Shown piece by piece: positions 48,176-57,482 of a stretch of 64,000 nt of DNA (its first letter is position 1; every line of letters begins with the position of its first letter). The DNA comes from Gammaproteobacteria bacterium (GTDB lineage: Bacteria; Pseudomonadota; Gammaproteobacteria; Burkholderiales; Rhodocyclaceae). Where the stretch lies: positions 186,001 to 250,000 of the forward strand of contig JAHJVE010000020.1 in assembly GCA_018828385.1 (NCBI GenBank). The letters are read 5' to 3'. Position numbers and translations under genes: made by a program. The notes under the pieces were generated by a model, which was not told the DNA's origin, did not search any database, and was given only the letters and a program-made list of their open reading frames with translations.

Positions 48176-48673
48176 ATGAACCGTCGTCACTGGCTTACCC
48201 ACGTCACCGGCCTGCTCGTTGCCAGCGCCTTGCCCTTCCGGGTTAGCGCCGCGAGCAAATTCCCGCTCAACAAAAGCAAGGCCGAATGGCAGCGCCTGCT
48301 GCCGCCCGCCGCCTACACCGTCCTCTTTGAAGAAGGCACCGAGCCTTCGGGCAGCAGCCCGCTGAACGGCGAAAAACGCGCCGGCACCTTCATCTGTGCC
48401 GCCTGCAACCTGCCCCTGTTCGACAGCGCCCACAAGTACGAAAGCGGCACCGGCTGGCCGAGTTTCTGGCAGCCGCTGGCCGGCGCCGTCGGCACCTCGA
48501 CCGACTTCAAGCTGATCTACCCGCGCACCGAATATCACTGCAGCCGCTGCGGCGGGCATCAGGGCCATGTCTTCAATGACGGCCCGAAGCCGACCGGCAA
48601 GCGTTATTGCAACAATGGCGTCGCCCTCAGGTTTGTCGTTCAGGGCGAGGCTCTGCCGGAGTTGCGGACATGA
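48176..48673 (+). CDS. msrB: Exported peptide-methionine (R)-sulfoxide reductase MsrB
   Basis: Starts at the ATG at 48176 behind AAAGGAAAGATC; 165 residues. The N-terminus has a twin-arginine-like signal (NRRHWLTHVTGLLVASALP), so the protein should act in the periplasm. The zinc cysteines CAAC and CSRCGGH and the catalytic Cys in KRYCNNGVALRF are present, with FDSAHKYESGTGWPSFWQP between. It reduces methionine-R-sulfoxide. Its stop overlaps the msrA start by four bases. Confidence 0.92.
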   Translation: MNRRHWLTHVTGLLVASALPFRVSAASKFPLNKSKAEWQRLLPPAAYTVLFEEGTEPSGSSPLNGEKRAGTFICAACNLPLFDSAHKYESGTGWPSFWQPLAGAVGTSTDFKLIYPRTEYHCSRCGGHQGHVFNDGPKPTGKRYCNNGVALRFVVQGEALPELRT

Positions 48674-48704
48674 AAATTGGCAATTTTTTCCGGTTGACCG
48701 TAGC
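48670..48704 (-). repeat. Dispersed 37-bp element, copy 12
   Basis: Minus orientation over the msrA start: GCTACGGTCAACCGGAAAAA, TTGCC, AATTTTCAT on the minus strand. The plus strand supplies the ATG and signal-peptide start of msrA. Confidence 0.93.
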
Positions 48705-49281
48705 AATCGCCCTGACTGCCGGTGCCCACCTCGGGCACGCCGCCGACGCCCCGGCCGGCAAGGCCAGCGCCATTTTTGCCGGCGGCTGCTTCTGGTGCAT
48801 CGAAGCCGATTTTGAAAAACTGCCCGGGGTCAGCGCCGTCGAATCGGGCTACACCGCCGGCCGAACGAGCAACCCCAGCTACCAGGCGGTGAGCGCCGGC
48901 GGCACCGGCCACACCGAAGCCGTGCGCGTTTTCTACGACCCGAAGCAGGTCAGCTACGCGCAACTGGTCGAGTATTTCTGGCGGCACATCGATCCGACGG
49001 TCAAGGACCGCCAGTTCTGTGACGTCGGCAGCCAGTACCGCAGCGGCATCTACTGGCAGAACGAGGCCGAACGGCAAGCCGCCGAAGCCAGCCGCGACGC
49101 CCTGCTCAAGAGCGCCCGCTTCCCGGTCATCTACACCGAAGTGCAGGCCGCCTCGGCCTTCTGGCCAGCCGAGGAATACCATCAGGACTATTACAAGAAA
49201 AATCCCATCCGCTACGCCTACTACCGCGCCAGTTGCGGCCGCGATGCCCGCGTCGAGCAGGTGTGGCGCGAGAAGAAGTAA
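48670..49281 (+). CDS. msrA: Exported peptide-methionine (S)-sulfoxide reductase MsrA
   Basis: Begins at the ATG at 48670 (frame open from 48607), giving 203 residues. MKIGNFFRLTVAIALTAGAH is a Sec signal peptide whose first dozen residues come from a dispersed-element copy read antisense. The catalytic FAGGCFWCIEADFEKLPGV, GTGHTEAVRVFYDP and AEEYHQDYYKKNP follow, as in MsrA. With msrB it forms a periplasmic methionine-repair pair. Confidence 0.93.
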   Translation: MKIGNFFRLTVAIALTAGAHLGHAADAPAGKASAIFAGGCFWCIEADFEKLPGVSAVESGYTAGRTSNPSYQAVSAGGTGHTEAVRVFYDPKQVSYAQLVEYFWRHIDPTVKDRQFCDVGSQYRSGIYWQNEAERQAAEASRDALLKSARFPVIYTEVQAASAFWPAEEYHQDYYKKNPIRYAYYRASCGRDARVEQVWREKK

Positions 49282-49434
49282 GCGGCGGCTGTCGGCCGGG
49301 ACGGCTCCCCGGCTAAGTCAAACTGGCGGGGTGAGGCATCGCGCCGGCGGGGTAGGCGTTGCTGCGCTGCAGCATGCGGGTTAACATGGCCGCCTCGAAG
49401 CCGCCCTTTCGGCGGCCAACTCCCCGCCAAGAAC

Positions 49435-50913
49435 ATGCTCAAATCCCTCCGTCAGGACTGGCTTGCCAACGTCCGCAACGATTTGCTGGCCGGCCTCGTC
49501 GTCGCGCTGGCGCTGATTCCCGAAGCCATCGCCTTTTCCATCATCGCCGGGGTCGATCCCAAGGTCGGGCTTTACGCCTCGTTCTGCATCGCCGTGGTGA
49601 TTTCAATTGTCGGCGGCCGGCCGGGGATGATTTCCGCTGCCACCGGTGCCATGGCGCTGGTCATGGTCACCCTGGTCAAGCAGCGCGGTCTCGATTACCT
49701 GCTCGCAGCGACCCTGCTCACCGGCCTGCTCCAGATTGTCGCCGGCTGGATCAATCTCGGCGCGCTGATGCGCTTCGTCTCGCGCTCGGTGGTCACCGGT
49801 TTCGTCAACGCGCTGGCCATTCTGATTTTCATGGCCCAATTGCCGGAACTGACCAACGTCACATGGCACGTCTATGCCATGACGGCGGCCGGGTTGGGCA
49901 TCATTTATCTGTTCCCCTACCTCACCAAGGCCGTGCCGTCGCCACTGGTCACCATCGTCGTGCTCACGGCGGTGGCCATCTTCCTCGGCCTCGATATCCG
50001 CACCGTTGGCGACATGGGCCAGTTGCCGGACAGCCTGCCGGTTTTCCTGCTGCCCGACGTGCCGCTCAATCTCGACACCCTGACCATCATCTTCCCCTAC
50101 TCGCTGACCCTGATGGTGGTCGGCCTGCTCGAATCGCTGATGACGGCGACCATCGTCGATGACCTGACTGACACCGCCAGCAACAAGAACCGCGAATGCG
50201 TCGGCCAGGGCGTCGCCAACATCGCCGCCGGCTGCATCGGCGGCATGGCCGGCTGCGCGATGATCGGCCAGTCGGTGATCAACGTGAAATCGGGCGGTCG
50301 CGGCCGGCTGTCGACCTTCGCCGCCGGCGTTTTCCTGCTCACCTTGCTCATGCTGGTCGGCGACTGGGTGGCCAGGATTCCGATGGCGGCGCTGGTCGCC
50401 GTGATGATCATGGTCTCCATCGGCACCTTCAACTGGGCTTCGCTGCGCAACCTCCGCCAACACCCGGCGAGTTCCAGCGTGGTCATGGTCGCCACCGTCA
50501 TCGTCACCGTGTTCACCCACGACCTGGCCAAGGGCGTCGGCGTCGGAGTGCTGCTTTCCGGCTTCTTCTTCGCCCACAAGGTGGCGATGCTGTTCCGCGT
50601 CCGCGCGAATTCGGAGGACGAAGGCCGGGCTCGCGTCTACCGCTTCTCCGGCCAGATCTTCTTCGCCTCGGCCGACCGCTTCGTCGCCTCCTTCGATTTC
50701 AAGGAAGTCATCGAGAAGGTGGTCATCGATGTGTCGAAGGCGCATTTCTGGGACATCACGGCAGTCAGCGCGCTCGACAAGGTGGTCCTGAAATTCCGCC
50801 GCGAAGGTGTCGAGGTTGAAATCGTCGGCCTCAACGAAGCCAGTTCAACGATGCTCGACCGCTTCGCCATCCACGACAAGGACGGCGGCGAAGACCTGCT
50901 GGCCGGCCACTGA
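49435..50913 (+). CDS. SulP-family anion transporter with STAS domain
   Basis: A 492-residue transporter of the SLC26/SulP family with about ten to twelve membrane helices ([60 protein letters not shown]) and a C-terminal STAS domain (about residues 395-492, including [20 protein letters not shown]). Family substrates include sulfate, bicarbonate and molybdate; the motif set does not specify which. A 153-base gap separates it from msrA; the universal stress protein gene follows by ten bases. Confidence 0.9.
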   Translation: MLKSLRQDWLANVRNDLLAGLVVALALIPEAIAFSIIAGVDPKVGLYASFCIAVVISIVGGRPGMISAATGAMALVMVTLVKQRGLDYLLAATLLTGLLQIVAGWINLGALMRFVSRSVVTGFVNALAILIFMAQLPELTNVTWHVYAMTAAGLGIIYLFPYLTKAVPSPLVTIVVLTAVAIFLGLDIRTVGDMGQLPDSLPVFLLPDVPLNLDTLTIIFPYSLTLMVVGLLESLMTATIVDDLTDTASNKNRECVGQGVANIAAGCIGGMAGCAMIGQSVINVKSGGRGRLSTFAAGVFLLTLLMLVGDWVARIPMAALVAVMIMVSIGTFNWASLRNLRQHPASSSVVMVATVIVTVFTHDLAKGVGVGVLLSGFFFAHKVAMLFRVRANSEDEGRARVYRFSGQIFFASADRFVASFDFKEVIEKVVIDVSKAHFWDITAVSALDKVVLKFRREGVEVEIVGLNEASSTMLDRFAIHDKDGGEDLLAGH

Positions 50914-50923
50914 GGAGCGCATC

Positions 50924-51787
50924 ATGAAAAACGAAAACAAGGTGCTCGCCTGCGTCGACCGCTCGCACTTCGCCGACACCATCGCCGATGCCGCCGCCTG
51001 GGCGGCCGCCCGGATGAACGCGCCGCTCGAATTCCTGCACGTTCTCGACCGCCATCCGGAAATCGGTTCCGGCGAGGACCATTCCGGCGCCATCGGCTTC
51101 GACGCCCAGGAGCATCTGCTCCAGGAACTCAGCGACAAGGATGCGGCCAAGACCAAGGCCATGCGCGAAGAAGGCCGGCTCTTCCTCAACCGCCTGCGCG
51201 AACGGGCCATCGCCGCCGGCGTGCCGGCCCCCGACACCCGCCAGCGCTACGGCCACCTCGAAGAAAGCCTGGCCGAGCAGGAAGCCGGCGTGCGCCTGTT
51301 CGTCCTCGGCCGGCGCGGCGAATCGGCGGAAAACACGCAACGTGACCTCGGCCGCAATGTCGAAACCGTCGTCCGCGCCCTGCACAAGCCGATCCTGACC
51401 GTCACCGAAAACTTCAAGGCGCCGGAGCGTTTCATGATCGCCTTCGATGGCGGCATGGTGACCCGGCGCGGTGTCGAGATGGTCGCCGCCAGCCCGTTGT
51501 TCAAGAGCATTCCCTGCCACGTCCTGATGTCGGGCAAGGCCGCTGCCAACGGCCCGCAGCAGACGGCGTGGGCCAAGGCCACGCTGGAGCAGGCCGGCTT
51601 TGCCGTGACCGCCGAAAACCGCCCGGGCGACGCCGAAACGGTCATCGCCCGCACGGTGGAGGAGCGCGGCATCGACCTGCTGATCATGGGCGCCTTCAAC
51701 CACTCGCCGCTGCGCAGCCTGATCTTCGGCAGCCGGACCAGCGATCTGCTGCGCTCGGCGCGCATTCCCACCCTGTTGCTGCGCTAA
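50924..51787 (+). CDS. Tandem universal stress protein
   Basis: Starts at the ATG at 50924 behind GAGGAGCGC, giving 287 residues with two Usp domains. The first has NKVLACVDRSHFADTIADAA and LFVLGRRGESAENTQRDLG; the second has FMIAFDGGMVTRRGVEMVAA and LLIMGAFNHSPLRSLIFGSR, then TSDLLRSARIPTLLLR. The G-2x-G-9x-G(S/T) pattern is clearer in the second. It is directly behind the SulP gene, a known association in which the Usp may regulate the transporter. Its 3' end faces the thioredoxin-like gene. Confidence 0.88.
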   Translation: MKNENKVLACVDRSHFADTIADAAAWAAARMNAPLEFLHVLDRHPEIGSGEDHSGAIGFDAQEHLLQELSDKDAAKTKAMREEGRLFLNRLRERAIAAGVPAPDTRQRYGHLEESLAEQEAGVRLFVLGRRGESAENTQRDLGRNVETVVRALHKPILTVTENFKAPERFMIAFDGGMVTRRGVEMVAASPLFKSIPCHVLMSGKAAANGPQQTAWAKATLEQAGFAVTAENRPGDAETVIARTVEERGIDLLIMGAFNHSPLRSLIFGSRTSDLLRSARIPTLLLR

Positions 51788-51809
51788 GTTTCGGCTCGCG
51801 GCTGACGCC

Positions 51810-52190
51810 CTACGAAAAATGCGCGATCAGCCCGCGCAGATCCTCATCTTCCTGCCATTGCCGACGCTCCAGGTGGGACAGCGCGTAGGCTGCGCTCTGC
51901 TGCGCATCCTGCTCGTGAAAACTGTCGAGGATGCGCGCCAGGTGCTCGGGGTAGGGCAGCATCACGCCGTAGTAGAGAACGGACGATCCGCGGTTGATGA
52001 GCAGGGTCGGAAAGTTTTCGATATCGATGTCGCCCAGGGTGTCGGCCTGATTCTCGATGTCCACCCAATGAAAGCGCGCCCCGGGAAAGCGGGCGCTGAC
52101 TTCCTCGAAACCGGCGCGATACTCGCGGCAGGTGCCGCACCATTCGGCGCACAGGCAGAAGACGGAAAAATCGGCGTTGGTCTGGGACAT
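51810..52190 (-). CDS. Thioredoxin-like protein with CGTC active site
   Basis: A 126-residue thioredoxin-fold protein. The redox motif AEWCGTCREY is at about residues 15-24 and the cis-Pro region FPTLLINRGSSVLYYG follows. It lacks a signal peptide, so it is cytoplasmic. CGTC instead of CGPC suggests a different redox potential from classic thioredoxin. The ATG is 51 bases from a dispersed-element copy in the upstream gap. The partner is unknown. Confidence 0.85.
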   Translation of the reverse strand: MSQTNADFSVFCLCAEWCGTCREYRAGFEEVSARFPGARFHWVDIENQADTLGDIDIENFPTLLINRGSSVLYYGVMLPYPEHLARILDSFHEQDAQQSAAYALSHLERRQWQEDEDLRGLIAHFS

Positions 52191-52240
52191 GTTCGGGGCA
52201 AAGATAAGCGTGCCTGCGAGTTTAGCCGCTGGCGGCGACC

Positions 52241-52278
52241 GATTTCATTTTTGGCCAAAAATCGGTGTCGACCGTAGG
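52241..52278 (-). repeat. Dispersed 37-bp element, copy 13
   Basis: Minus orientation in the gap between the thioredoxin-like and trhP genes: CCTACGGTCGACACCGATTTTT, GGCC, AAAAATGAAAT on the minus strand. The core is altered (CGGTCGACACCG) but the right half is perfect. Confidence 0.85.
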
Positions 52279-52294
52279 ACTTGAGCCTGACCGT

Positions 52295-53569
52295 CTATAC
52301 AAAGCGGGCGACAAAGGCGCCCAGTTTGGCTTCGGGCAGGGCTACCCAGACGCGGTGGCCGCTGCCGGGCGCCACTTCGACCGGTTGGCCGGCGGCGTTT
52401 TCCATGCGCTCTACGGTCTGCGTCGTGTTGCCTGACGGGTGCACGCATTCGAGCCGGTCGCCGACGGAAAAGCGGTTCTTGACCTCGATTTCCATGAGGC
52501 CGCGCGCCGCATCGAAACGCACGGCATCGCCGACGTACAGGCTGCGATCCGATTCCGAACTGCCGCGCAGGTAGTTCTGATACTCCGTGTCGTGGTGATG
52601 GCGCTGCAGGAAACCGTCGGTGTAGCCGCGATTGGCCAGACCTTCGAGTTCGCGGAGCAGGGCCGGGTCGAGCGGCTTGCCGGCGACGGCGTCGTCGATG
52701 GCCTGGCGGTAAGCCTGGCTGGTGCGGGCGACGTAGTACGGGCTCTTGGTGCGGCCTTCGATCTTGAGCGAATCGACGCCGATTTCGACCAGGCGCTGAA
52801 CGTGCTCGATGGCGCGCAGATCCTTGGAGTTCAGGATGTAGGTGCCGTGCTCGTCTTCCTCGATGGGCATGAGTTCGCCCGGGCGCTGCTTTTCCTCGAG
52901 CAGGATTTCCTGTTCGTTTTTGAGCATTTTTGCCGGTTGACCGTCGGAAGTGCTGACCTTGTAGTCCCAGCGGCAGGAATTGGTGCACGTGCCCTGGTTC
53001 GGGTCGCGGTGATTGAAGTAGCCGGAGAGCAGGCAGCGACCGGAGTAGGCGATGCACAGCGCACCATGCACGAAGACTTCAAGCTCGATGTCGGGGCAGC
53101 GCTGGCGGATTTCGGCGACTTCGTCGAGCGACAGTTCGCGCGACAGAATGATGCGGTCGACGCCCATTTTTTGCCAAAAACGCACCGAGGCCCAATTCAC
53201 CGTGTTGGCCTGCACCGAGAGGTGGATGACCTGTTCCGGCCAGGTTTCGCGCACCATGTCGATGAGGCCGGGGTCGGACATGATCAGCGCGTCCGGCTTG
53301 AGGGCGATGACCGGCGCCATGTCGTCGAGATAGGTGGGCAGCTTGGCGTTGTGCGGAATGATGTTGCTGACGACAAAAAACTGCTTGCCGCGGGCGTGCG
53401 CCTCGTTGATGCCTTCGCCCAGTTTCTCGATGCTGCCGAACTCGTTGTTGCGCACGCGCAGGCTGTAACGCGGCTGGCCGGCGTAGATGGCGTCGGCGCC
53501 GAAATCGAAGGCGGTGCGCATCATCTCGAGCGAGCCGGCGGGGGCGAGGAGTTCAGGGGCTTTGGACAT
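52295..53569 (-). CDS. trhP: U32-family tRNA hydroxylation protein (YegQ/TrhP-like)
   Basis: A 424-residue U32 protease-like protein. It begins PELLAPAGSLEMMRTAFDFG and YAGQPRYSLRVRNNEFG, and has the diagnostic cysteine run ELEVFVHGALCIAYSGRCLL followed by SGYFNHRDPNQGTCTNSCRW. The C-terminal domain is a beta-barrel-like U32 region. E. coli TrhP (YegQ) acts in 5-hydroxyuridine synthesis at the tRNA wobble position. A copy of the dispersed element encodes about residues 208-217 (SDGQPAKMLK). It is divergent from rng with 35 bases between starts. Confidence 0.9.
   Translation of the reverse strand: MSKAPELLAPAGSLEMMRTAFDFGADAIYAGQPRYSLRVRNNEFGSIEKLGEGINEAHARGKQFFVVSNIIPHNAKLPTYLDDMAPVIALKPDALIMSDPGLIDMVRETWPEQVIHLSVQANTVNWASVRFWQKMGVDRIILSRELSLDEVAEIRQRCPDIELEVFVHGALCIAYSGRCLLSGYFNHRDPNQGTCTNSCRWDYKVSTSDGQPAKMLKNEQEILLEEKQRPGELMPIEEDEHGTYILNSKDLRAIEHVQRLVEIGVDSLKIEGRTKSPYYVARTSQAYRQAIDDAVAGKPLDPALLRELEGLANRGYTDGFLQRHHHDTEYQNYLRGSSESDRSLYVGDAVRFDAARGLMEIEVKNRFSVGDRLECVHPSGNTTQTVERMENAAGQPVEVAPGSGHRVWVALPEAKLGAFVARFV
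52917..52947 (-). repeat. Dispersed 37-bp element, copy 14
   Basis: Minus orientation, sense within trhP: CCGACGGTCAACCGGCAAAAATGCTCAAAAAC on the minus strand in overlapping pieces. Core intact, tail shortened. Confidence 0.8.
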
Positions 53570-53604
53570 AGTAGAATGCAGCGAAACCGCGCATTGTAGA
53601 GACT

Positions 53605-55068
53605 ATGTCCGAAGAAATCCTGATCAATTTCACCCCGCAGGAAACCCGCGTTGCCGTCATGCAACAGGGTGTCGTCCAGGAACTCCACATCGAGCGCACG
53701 GCAAGCCGCGGCCTGGTTGGCAACGTCTATCTCGGCCGCATCTGCCGCATCCTGCCCGGCATGCAATCCGCCTTCATCGACGTCGGGCTCGACCGCACCG
53801 CCTTCCTGCACGTCGCCGACATCTGGCAACCGCGCGAAGCGAACCAGGAGCGGAGCCCCGAAAAGCCCATCGAGAAAATGCTCCACGAAGGGCAGAGCAT
53901 CCTCGTCCAGGTCGTCAAGGATCCCATCGGCACCAAGGGCGCGCGGCTGTCGACGCAGGTTTCCATCGCCGGCCGCATGCTGGTTTACCTGCCGCAGGAA
54001 AAGCACATCGGGATTTCGCAGCGCATCGAATCCGAGGCCGAGCGCGAATCGCTGCGCGAAAAGATCAACCGCCTCGTGCCGGCCGACGAGCCGGGCGGTT
54101 TCATCGTCCGCACCATGGCTGAAAACGCCAGCGACGAAGAGTTCGCCACCGACATCGCCTACCTGCGCAAGACCTGGGCCGACATCCGCGAAAAGGCCCG
54201 CACCCAGGCGCCGCCGACCCTGCTTTATCAGGAACTGTCACTCGGTCAGCGCGTCCTGCGCGACTTCGTCAATCCGGAATCGACGCGCATCGTCATCGAC
54301 TCGCGGGAGAATTTCCAGAAGCTCACCGTCTTTGCCCAGGAATACACTCCGGCGGTCATTCCGTTGCTTGAACATTACATCGGCCAGCGCCCGCTGTTCG
54401 ACCTGCACGGCGTCGAGGACGAGATCCAGAAAGCCCTGGCCCGCCGCGTCGACCTCAAATCCGGCGGCTACCTGATCATGGATCAGACCGAGGCGATGAC
54501 GACCATCGACGTCAACACCGGCGGCTTCGTTGGCGTCCGTAATTTCGACGACACCATTTTCAAGACCAACCTCGAAGCGGCGGTCACCATCGCCCGCCAG
54601 CTGCGCCTGCGGAACCTCGGCGGCATCATCATTGTCGACTTCATCGACATGGAGAACGAGGAACACAAGAAAGCCGTGCTCGACGAATTCAACAAGGCGC
54701 TGGCCCACGATCACACCCGTCTGACGGTCAACGGTTTCACCCAGCTCGGCCTGGTTGAAATGACCCGCAAGCGGACCCGCGAATCGCTCGCCCATGTGCT
54801 CTGCCAGCCGTGCCCGACCTGCGGCGGCCGTGGCGAAGTGAAGACGGCGCGCACCGTGGCCTACGAGATCCTCCGCGAGCTGCTGCGCGAGGCACGCCAG
54901 TTCAATGCCCGCGAATACCGCATCCTGGCCGGCCCGGCCGTGGTCAACCTCTTCCTCGACGAAGAATCACAGGCCCTGGCCATGCTCTCCGACTTCATCG
55001 GCAAATCCGTTTCACTGCAATCCGAACCCAGCTATTCACCCGAGCAGTACGATATTGTTTTGATGTAA
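53605..55068 (+). CDS. rng: Ribonuclease G
   Basis: A 487-residue RNase E/G catalytic protein. It starts SEEILINFTPQETRVAVM, has an S1-like region (GNVYLGRICRILPGMQSAFI), a catalytic core (YLIMDQTEAMTTIDVNTGGF and IIIVDFIDMENEEHKKAVLD) and the zinc-link CQPCPTCGGRG. Length and lack of a C-terminal scaffold distinguish RNase G from RNase E. It matures the 16S rRNA 5' end and degrades mRNAs. In many relatives it follows maf; here it lies about 11 kb away beside trhP. Confidence 0.94.
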   Translation: MSEEILINFTPQETRVAVMQQGVVQELHIERTASRGLVGNVYLGRICRILPGMQSAFIDVGLDRTAFLHVADIWQPREANQERSPEKPIEKMLHEGQSILVQVVKDPIGTKGARLSTQVSIAGRMLVYLPQEKHIGISQRIESEAERESLREKINRLVPADEPGGFIVRTMAENASDEEFATDIAYLRKTWADIREKARTQAPPTLLYQELSLGQRVLRDFVNPESTRIVIDSRENFQKLTVFAQEYTPAVIPLLEHYIGQRPLFDLHGVEDEIQKALARRVDLKSGGYLIMDQTEAMTTIDVNTGGFVGVRNFDDTIFKTNLEAAVTIARQLRLRNLGGIIIVDFIDMENEEHKKAVLDEFNKALAHDHTRLTVNGFTQLGLVEMTRKRTRESLAHVLCQPCPTCGGRGEVKTARTVAYEILRELLREARQFNAREYRILAGPAVVNLFLDEESQALAMLSDFIGKSVSLQSEPSYSPEQYDIVLM

Positions 55069-55089
55069 TCCCCACCGAGGAGACAAACC

Positions 55090-55965
55090 ATGAAAACAGA
55101 TCCGCAGTTCGACAGCCTTGTTCCCGCCCAATCCTTTGATCGCAGGAGTTTCATCGTGACCACCCTCGGCGCCGGCTTTGCCCTCGCGACGCAACCCGTG
55201 ATGGCGCAGACGGCCATCAAGACTGACGAAACCGGCATCGTCGCCGGCGAGATCAAGGTGCCGGTCAAGGACGGCGAGATGGTCGCCTACCGCGCCGTGC
55301 CGGGCGGGCTGGAGAAGCCGCCGGTCGTCCTCGTCGTGTCCGAAATTTTTGGCGCCCATGAATACATCCGCGATGTCTGTCGTCGGCTCGCCAAGCTGGG
55401 CTATTGCGCCATTGCTCCCGAATTGTTCGCGCGTCAGGGCGACCCGCGCCAGATCAGCGCCATTCCCGAAATTCTCGAAAAAATCACTTACAAGACGCCC
55501 GACGCGCAGGTCCTCAGCGATCTTGACGCCTGCGTGGCCTGGGCGGCCAGCAAGGGCGCCGACACCAGCCGCCTGGCGATTACCGGTTTCTGCTGGGGCG
55601 GCCGCATCGCCTGGTTGTACAGCGCCCACAACCCGGCGCTCAAGGCCAGCGTCGCCTGGTACGGTCGTCTGGTCGGCATGAGCAGCCCGATTACGCCGAA
55701 ACATCCGACCGAACTGGTCGGCGAACTCAAGGCGCCGGTGCTTGGTTTGTACGGCGGCCTCGATACGGGTATCCCGCTGGAAACCATCGAGGCGATGGAA
55801 AAGGCGCTGCCGCAGGGAAGTCCGGCCGCCAAGGCTTCGGAGATCCAGATCTACGACAATGCGCCGCACGCCTTTCATGCCGATTATCGACCCAGCTACC
55901 GCAAGGAAGATGCCGAAGACGGCTGGCTGAAAATGCTCGCCTGGTTCCGCAAAAACGGCGTCTGA
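55090..55965 (+). CDS. Dienelactone hydrolase family protein
   Basis: A 291-residue alpha/beta hydrolase. The N-terminus has a twin-arginine-like signal ([20 protein letters not shown]), suggesting export. The nucleophile elbow [17 protein letters not shown] has a Cys as in dienelactone hydrolase, and the catalytic Asp/His lie in [11 protein letters not shown] and [13 protein letters not shown]-type enzymes open enol-lactones in aromatic degradation, but with a Tat signal the role may differ. It lies between rng and the proQ-like gene with no clear operon. Confidence 0.88.
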   Translation: MKTDPQFDSLVPAQSFDRRSFIVTTLGAGFALATQPVMAQTAIKTDETGIVAGEIKVPVKDGEMVAYRAVPGGLEKPPVVLVVSEIFGAHEYIRDVCRRLAKLGYCAIAPELFARQGDPRQISAIPEILEKITYKTPDAQVLSDLDACVAWAASKGADTSRLAITGFCWGGRIAWLYSAHNPALKASVAWYGRLVGMSSPITPKHPTELVGELKAPVLGLYGGLDTGIPLETIEAMEKALPQGSPAAKASEIQIYDNAPHAFHADYRPSYRKEDAEDGWLKMLAWFRKNGV

Positions 55966-56035
55966 TCGCCGATTCGAGGCTGCGCGGGGGCGCCTTCGTG
56001 CTAACCTTCGCGCCTTGACCAGACACAGTTCCATC

Positions 56036-56452
56036 ATGACGACTACCGAAGCCACGACCACCAAGCCGAACGACACCCGAGCCCTGCTCAAGGACCTGCA
56101 GGAACGATTCGACGTCTTCCGCAATTTCAGCCCGCTGGCCATCGGCATCGACAAACAGGTGTTTGCTGTCCTGCCCGAACTGAGCAAGAAATCCCTGCGC
56201 CTCGCCATGCGCAGCCACACCATTTCGACGCGCTACCTCAAGGAAATGGAAAAAGGCACGGTCCGTCTGAACCTCGACGGCACGCCGGCCGACGAGGTGA
56301 CCGACGAGAACCGCCAGCACGCCTCCGAGCAACTGCGCGAACGCTTCAAGAAGCAAGCCGAAGCACGCAAGGCCGCCGAGGCTGAAGCCAAGGCCGAGCA
56401 GCGCCGGGTGGAAAAGCTGAACCAGCTGGCCGAGAAGTTCGGCCGCAAGTAA
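56036..56452 (+). CDS. ProQ/FinO-domain RNA-binding protein
   Basis: A 138-residue protein with a ProQ/FinO domain (about residues 15-100): LKDLQERFDVFRNFSPLAIG, VFAVLPELSKKSLRLAMRSH and TRYLKEMEKGTVRLNLDG. The tail is a charged helix rich in Ala, Glu and Lys. The ATG at 56036 is chosen over a TTG at 56015. FinO-family proteins bind structured RNAs as chaperones. An intrinsic terminator lies 16 bases after its stop. Confidence 0.88.
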   Translation: MTTTEATTTKPNDTRALLKDLQERFDVFRNFSPLAIGIDKQVFAVLPELSKKSLRLAMRSHTISTRYLKEMEKGTVRLNLDGTPADEVTDENRQHASEQLRERFKKQAEARKAAEAEAKAEQRRVEKLNQLAEKFGRK

Positions 56453-56468
56453 GCCGGTTAGAACAACA

Positions 56469-56498
56469 AAAAAGGCCAGTCGGATGACTGGCCTTTTT
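56469..56498 (+). terminator. Strong intrinsic terminator after the proQ-like gene
   Basis: A-runs, then AAAGGCCAGTC and GACTGGCCTTT around a GGAT loop, followed by TTTTT. Stem GC-rich and perfect. With A-runs on the left it can act on both strands; the ligB paralogue converges from the right. Confidence 0.9.
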
Positions 56499-56544
56499 CT
56501 TGAAAAACCCCTTGCTGGCGTTAATCCGCGTCGCCAGCCGCGAT

Positions 56545-56581
56545 GCTACGGTCAACCGTAAAAAACGGCCAAAATTGAAAT
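56545..56581 (+). repeat. Dispersed 37-bp element, copy 15
   Basis: Plus orientation in the convergent gap between the proQ-like gene and the first ligB: GCTACGGTCAACCGTAAA, AAACGGCC, AAAATTGAAAT. Confidence 0.95.
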
Positions 56582-56642
56582 CGCGTTGAGATGTCTGCGA
56601 CGAGTCCCGCCGGCCTGGCGGGACTCGAAACGGCCATCCTCG

Positions 56643-57479
56643 TTACACCGGCTCCAGCAACATCGTTGCCGCGGCGGTATTCGAGATCGGGATGTGGAAG
56701 CTGGAATGAACGACCTTGACCGGTCCCGCCACGGTACCGCGGGCGACCAGCCAGTTCAGGAGTTCGACGCCTTCGTTGCCGGTTTTCTCGACCAGGTCGA
56801 GGTCGGAGAACTGGGTCGCCCATTGCGGATCATTGACCATGCTGTCCATGAACTTGAGGTCGAACTCCTTGTTGATGAAACCGGCCCGCTCGCCTTCGAG
56901 CTGATGCGACAAGCCGCCCGAACCGACCACCAGGACCTTGGCGTCTTCAGGGAAGGAGGCAATCGCCCGGCCGATGGCTTCGCCCATCTTGAAGCAGCGG
57001 CGGGCCGAGGGTAGCGGGAAAAGCACGGTATTGACGCACACCGGGACGCTCTTCACCGGCCATTTCTGGTCCGGCCACATGAGCGCCATGGGCAGCGTGA
57101 AGGCGTGATCGACCAGCATTTCCTGGCAGGTCAGCATGTCGAAATCGTCGCGGATCAGGCTGTCGCGGATGTGCCAGGCCAGATCTTCGGCGCCGGGAAA
57201 GCTCGGCATGCTCGGGATGCCCCAGCCTTCGTCGGTGCTGATCAGCTCCGGCGCCGTGCCGATGGCAAAGGTCGGCTGCTTGTCGAGGAAGAAATTCAGG
57301 CCGTGGTCGTTGTAGCAGGAAACGACGATGTCCGGCTTGACCCGCTCCAGCCATTCGTGGATCGGCGGAAAACCGTCGAAGAAGGGCTTCCAGTACGGAT
57401 CCTGCTGGAGATTAAGGTGAATCGCCCGACCGAGGGCCGGAACGTGCGAAGTGGTCATGATGCCAACGATTTTTGCCAT
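56643..57479 (-). CDS. LigB-like extradiol dioxygenase beta subunit, paralogue 1
   Basis: A 278-residue class III extradiol dioxygenase large subunit. Iron ligands at H12 (TTSHVPALG) and H59 (CYNDHGLNFF) and a late Glu in GNEGVELLNWLVAR are in place, and the SGGLSHQLEGERAGFINKEF catalytic His region is intact. It opens protocatechuate or a related catechol between carbons 4 and 5. Its small subunit lies three bases upstream. The second LigAB pair is 5 kb away with the ring-cleavage pathway genes, so this pair may have a different substrate such as gallate or a methylated catechol. Confidence 0.87.
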   Translation of the reverse strand: MAKIVGIMTTSHVPALGRAIHLNLQQDPYWKPFFDGFPPIHEWLERVKPDIVVSCYNDHGLNFFLDKQPTFAIGTAPELISTDEGWGIPSMPSFPGAEDLAWHIRDSLIRDDFDMLTCQEMLVDHAFTLPMALMWPDQKWPVKSVPVCVNTVLFPLPSARRCFKMGEAIGRAIASFPEDAKVLVVGSGGLSHQLEGERAGFINKEFDLKFMDSMVNDPQWATQFSDLDLVEKTGNEGVELLNWLVARGTVAGPVKVVHSSFHIPISNTAAATMLLEPV

Positions 57480-57482
57480 GAT

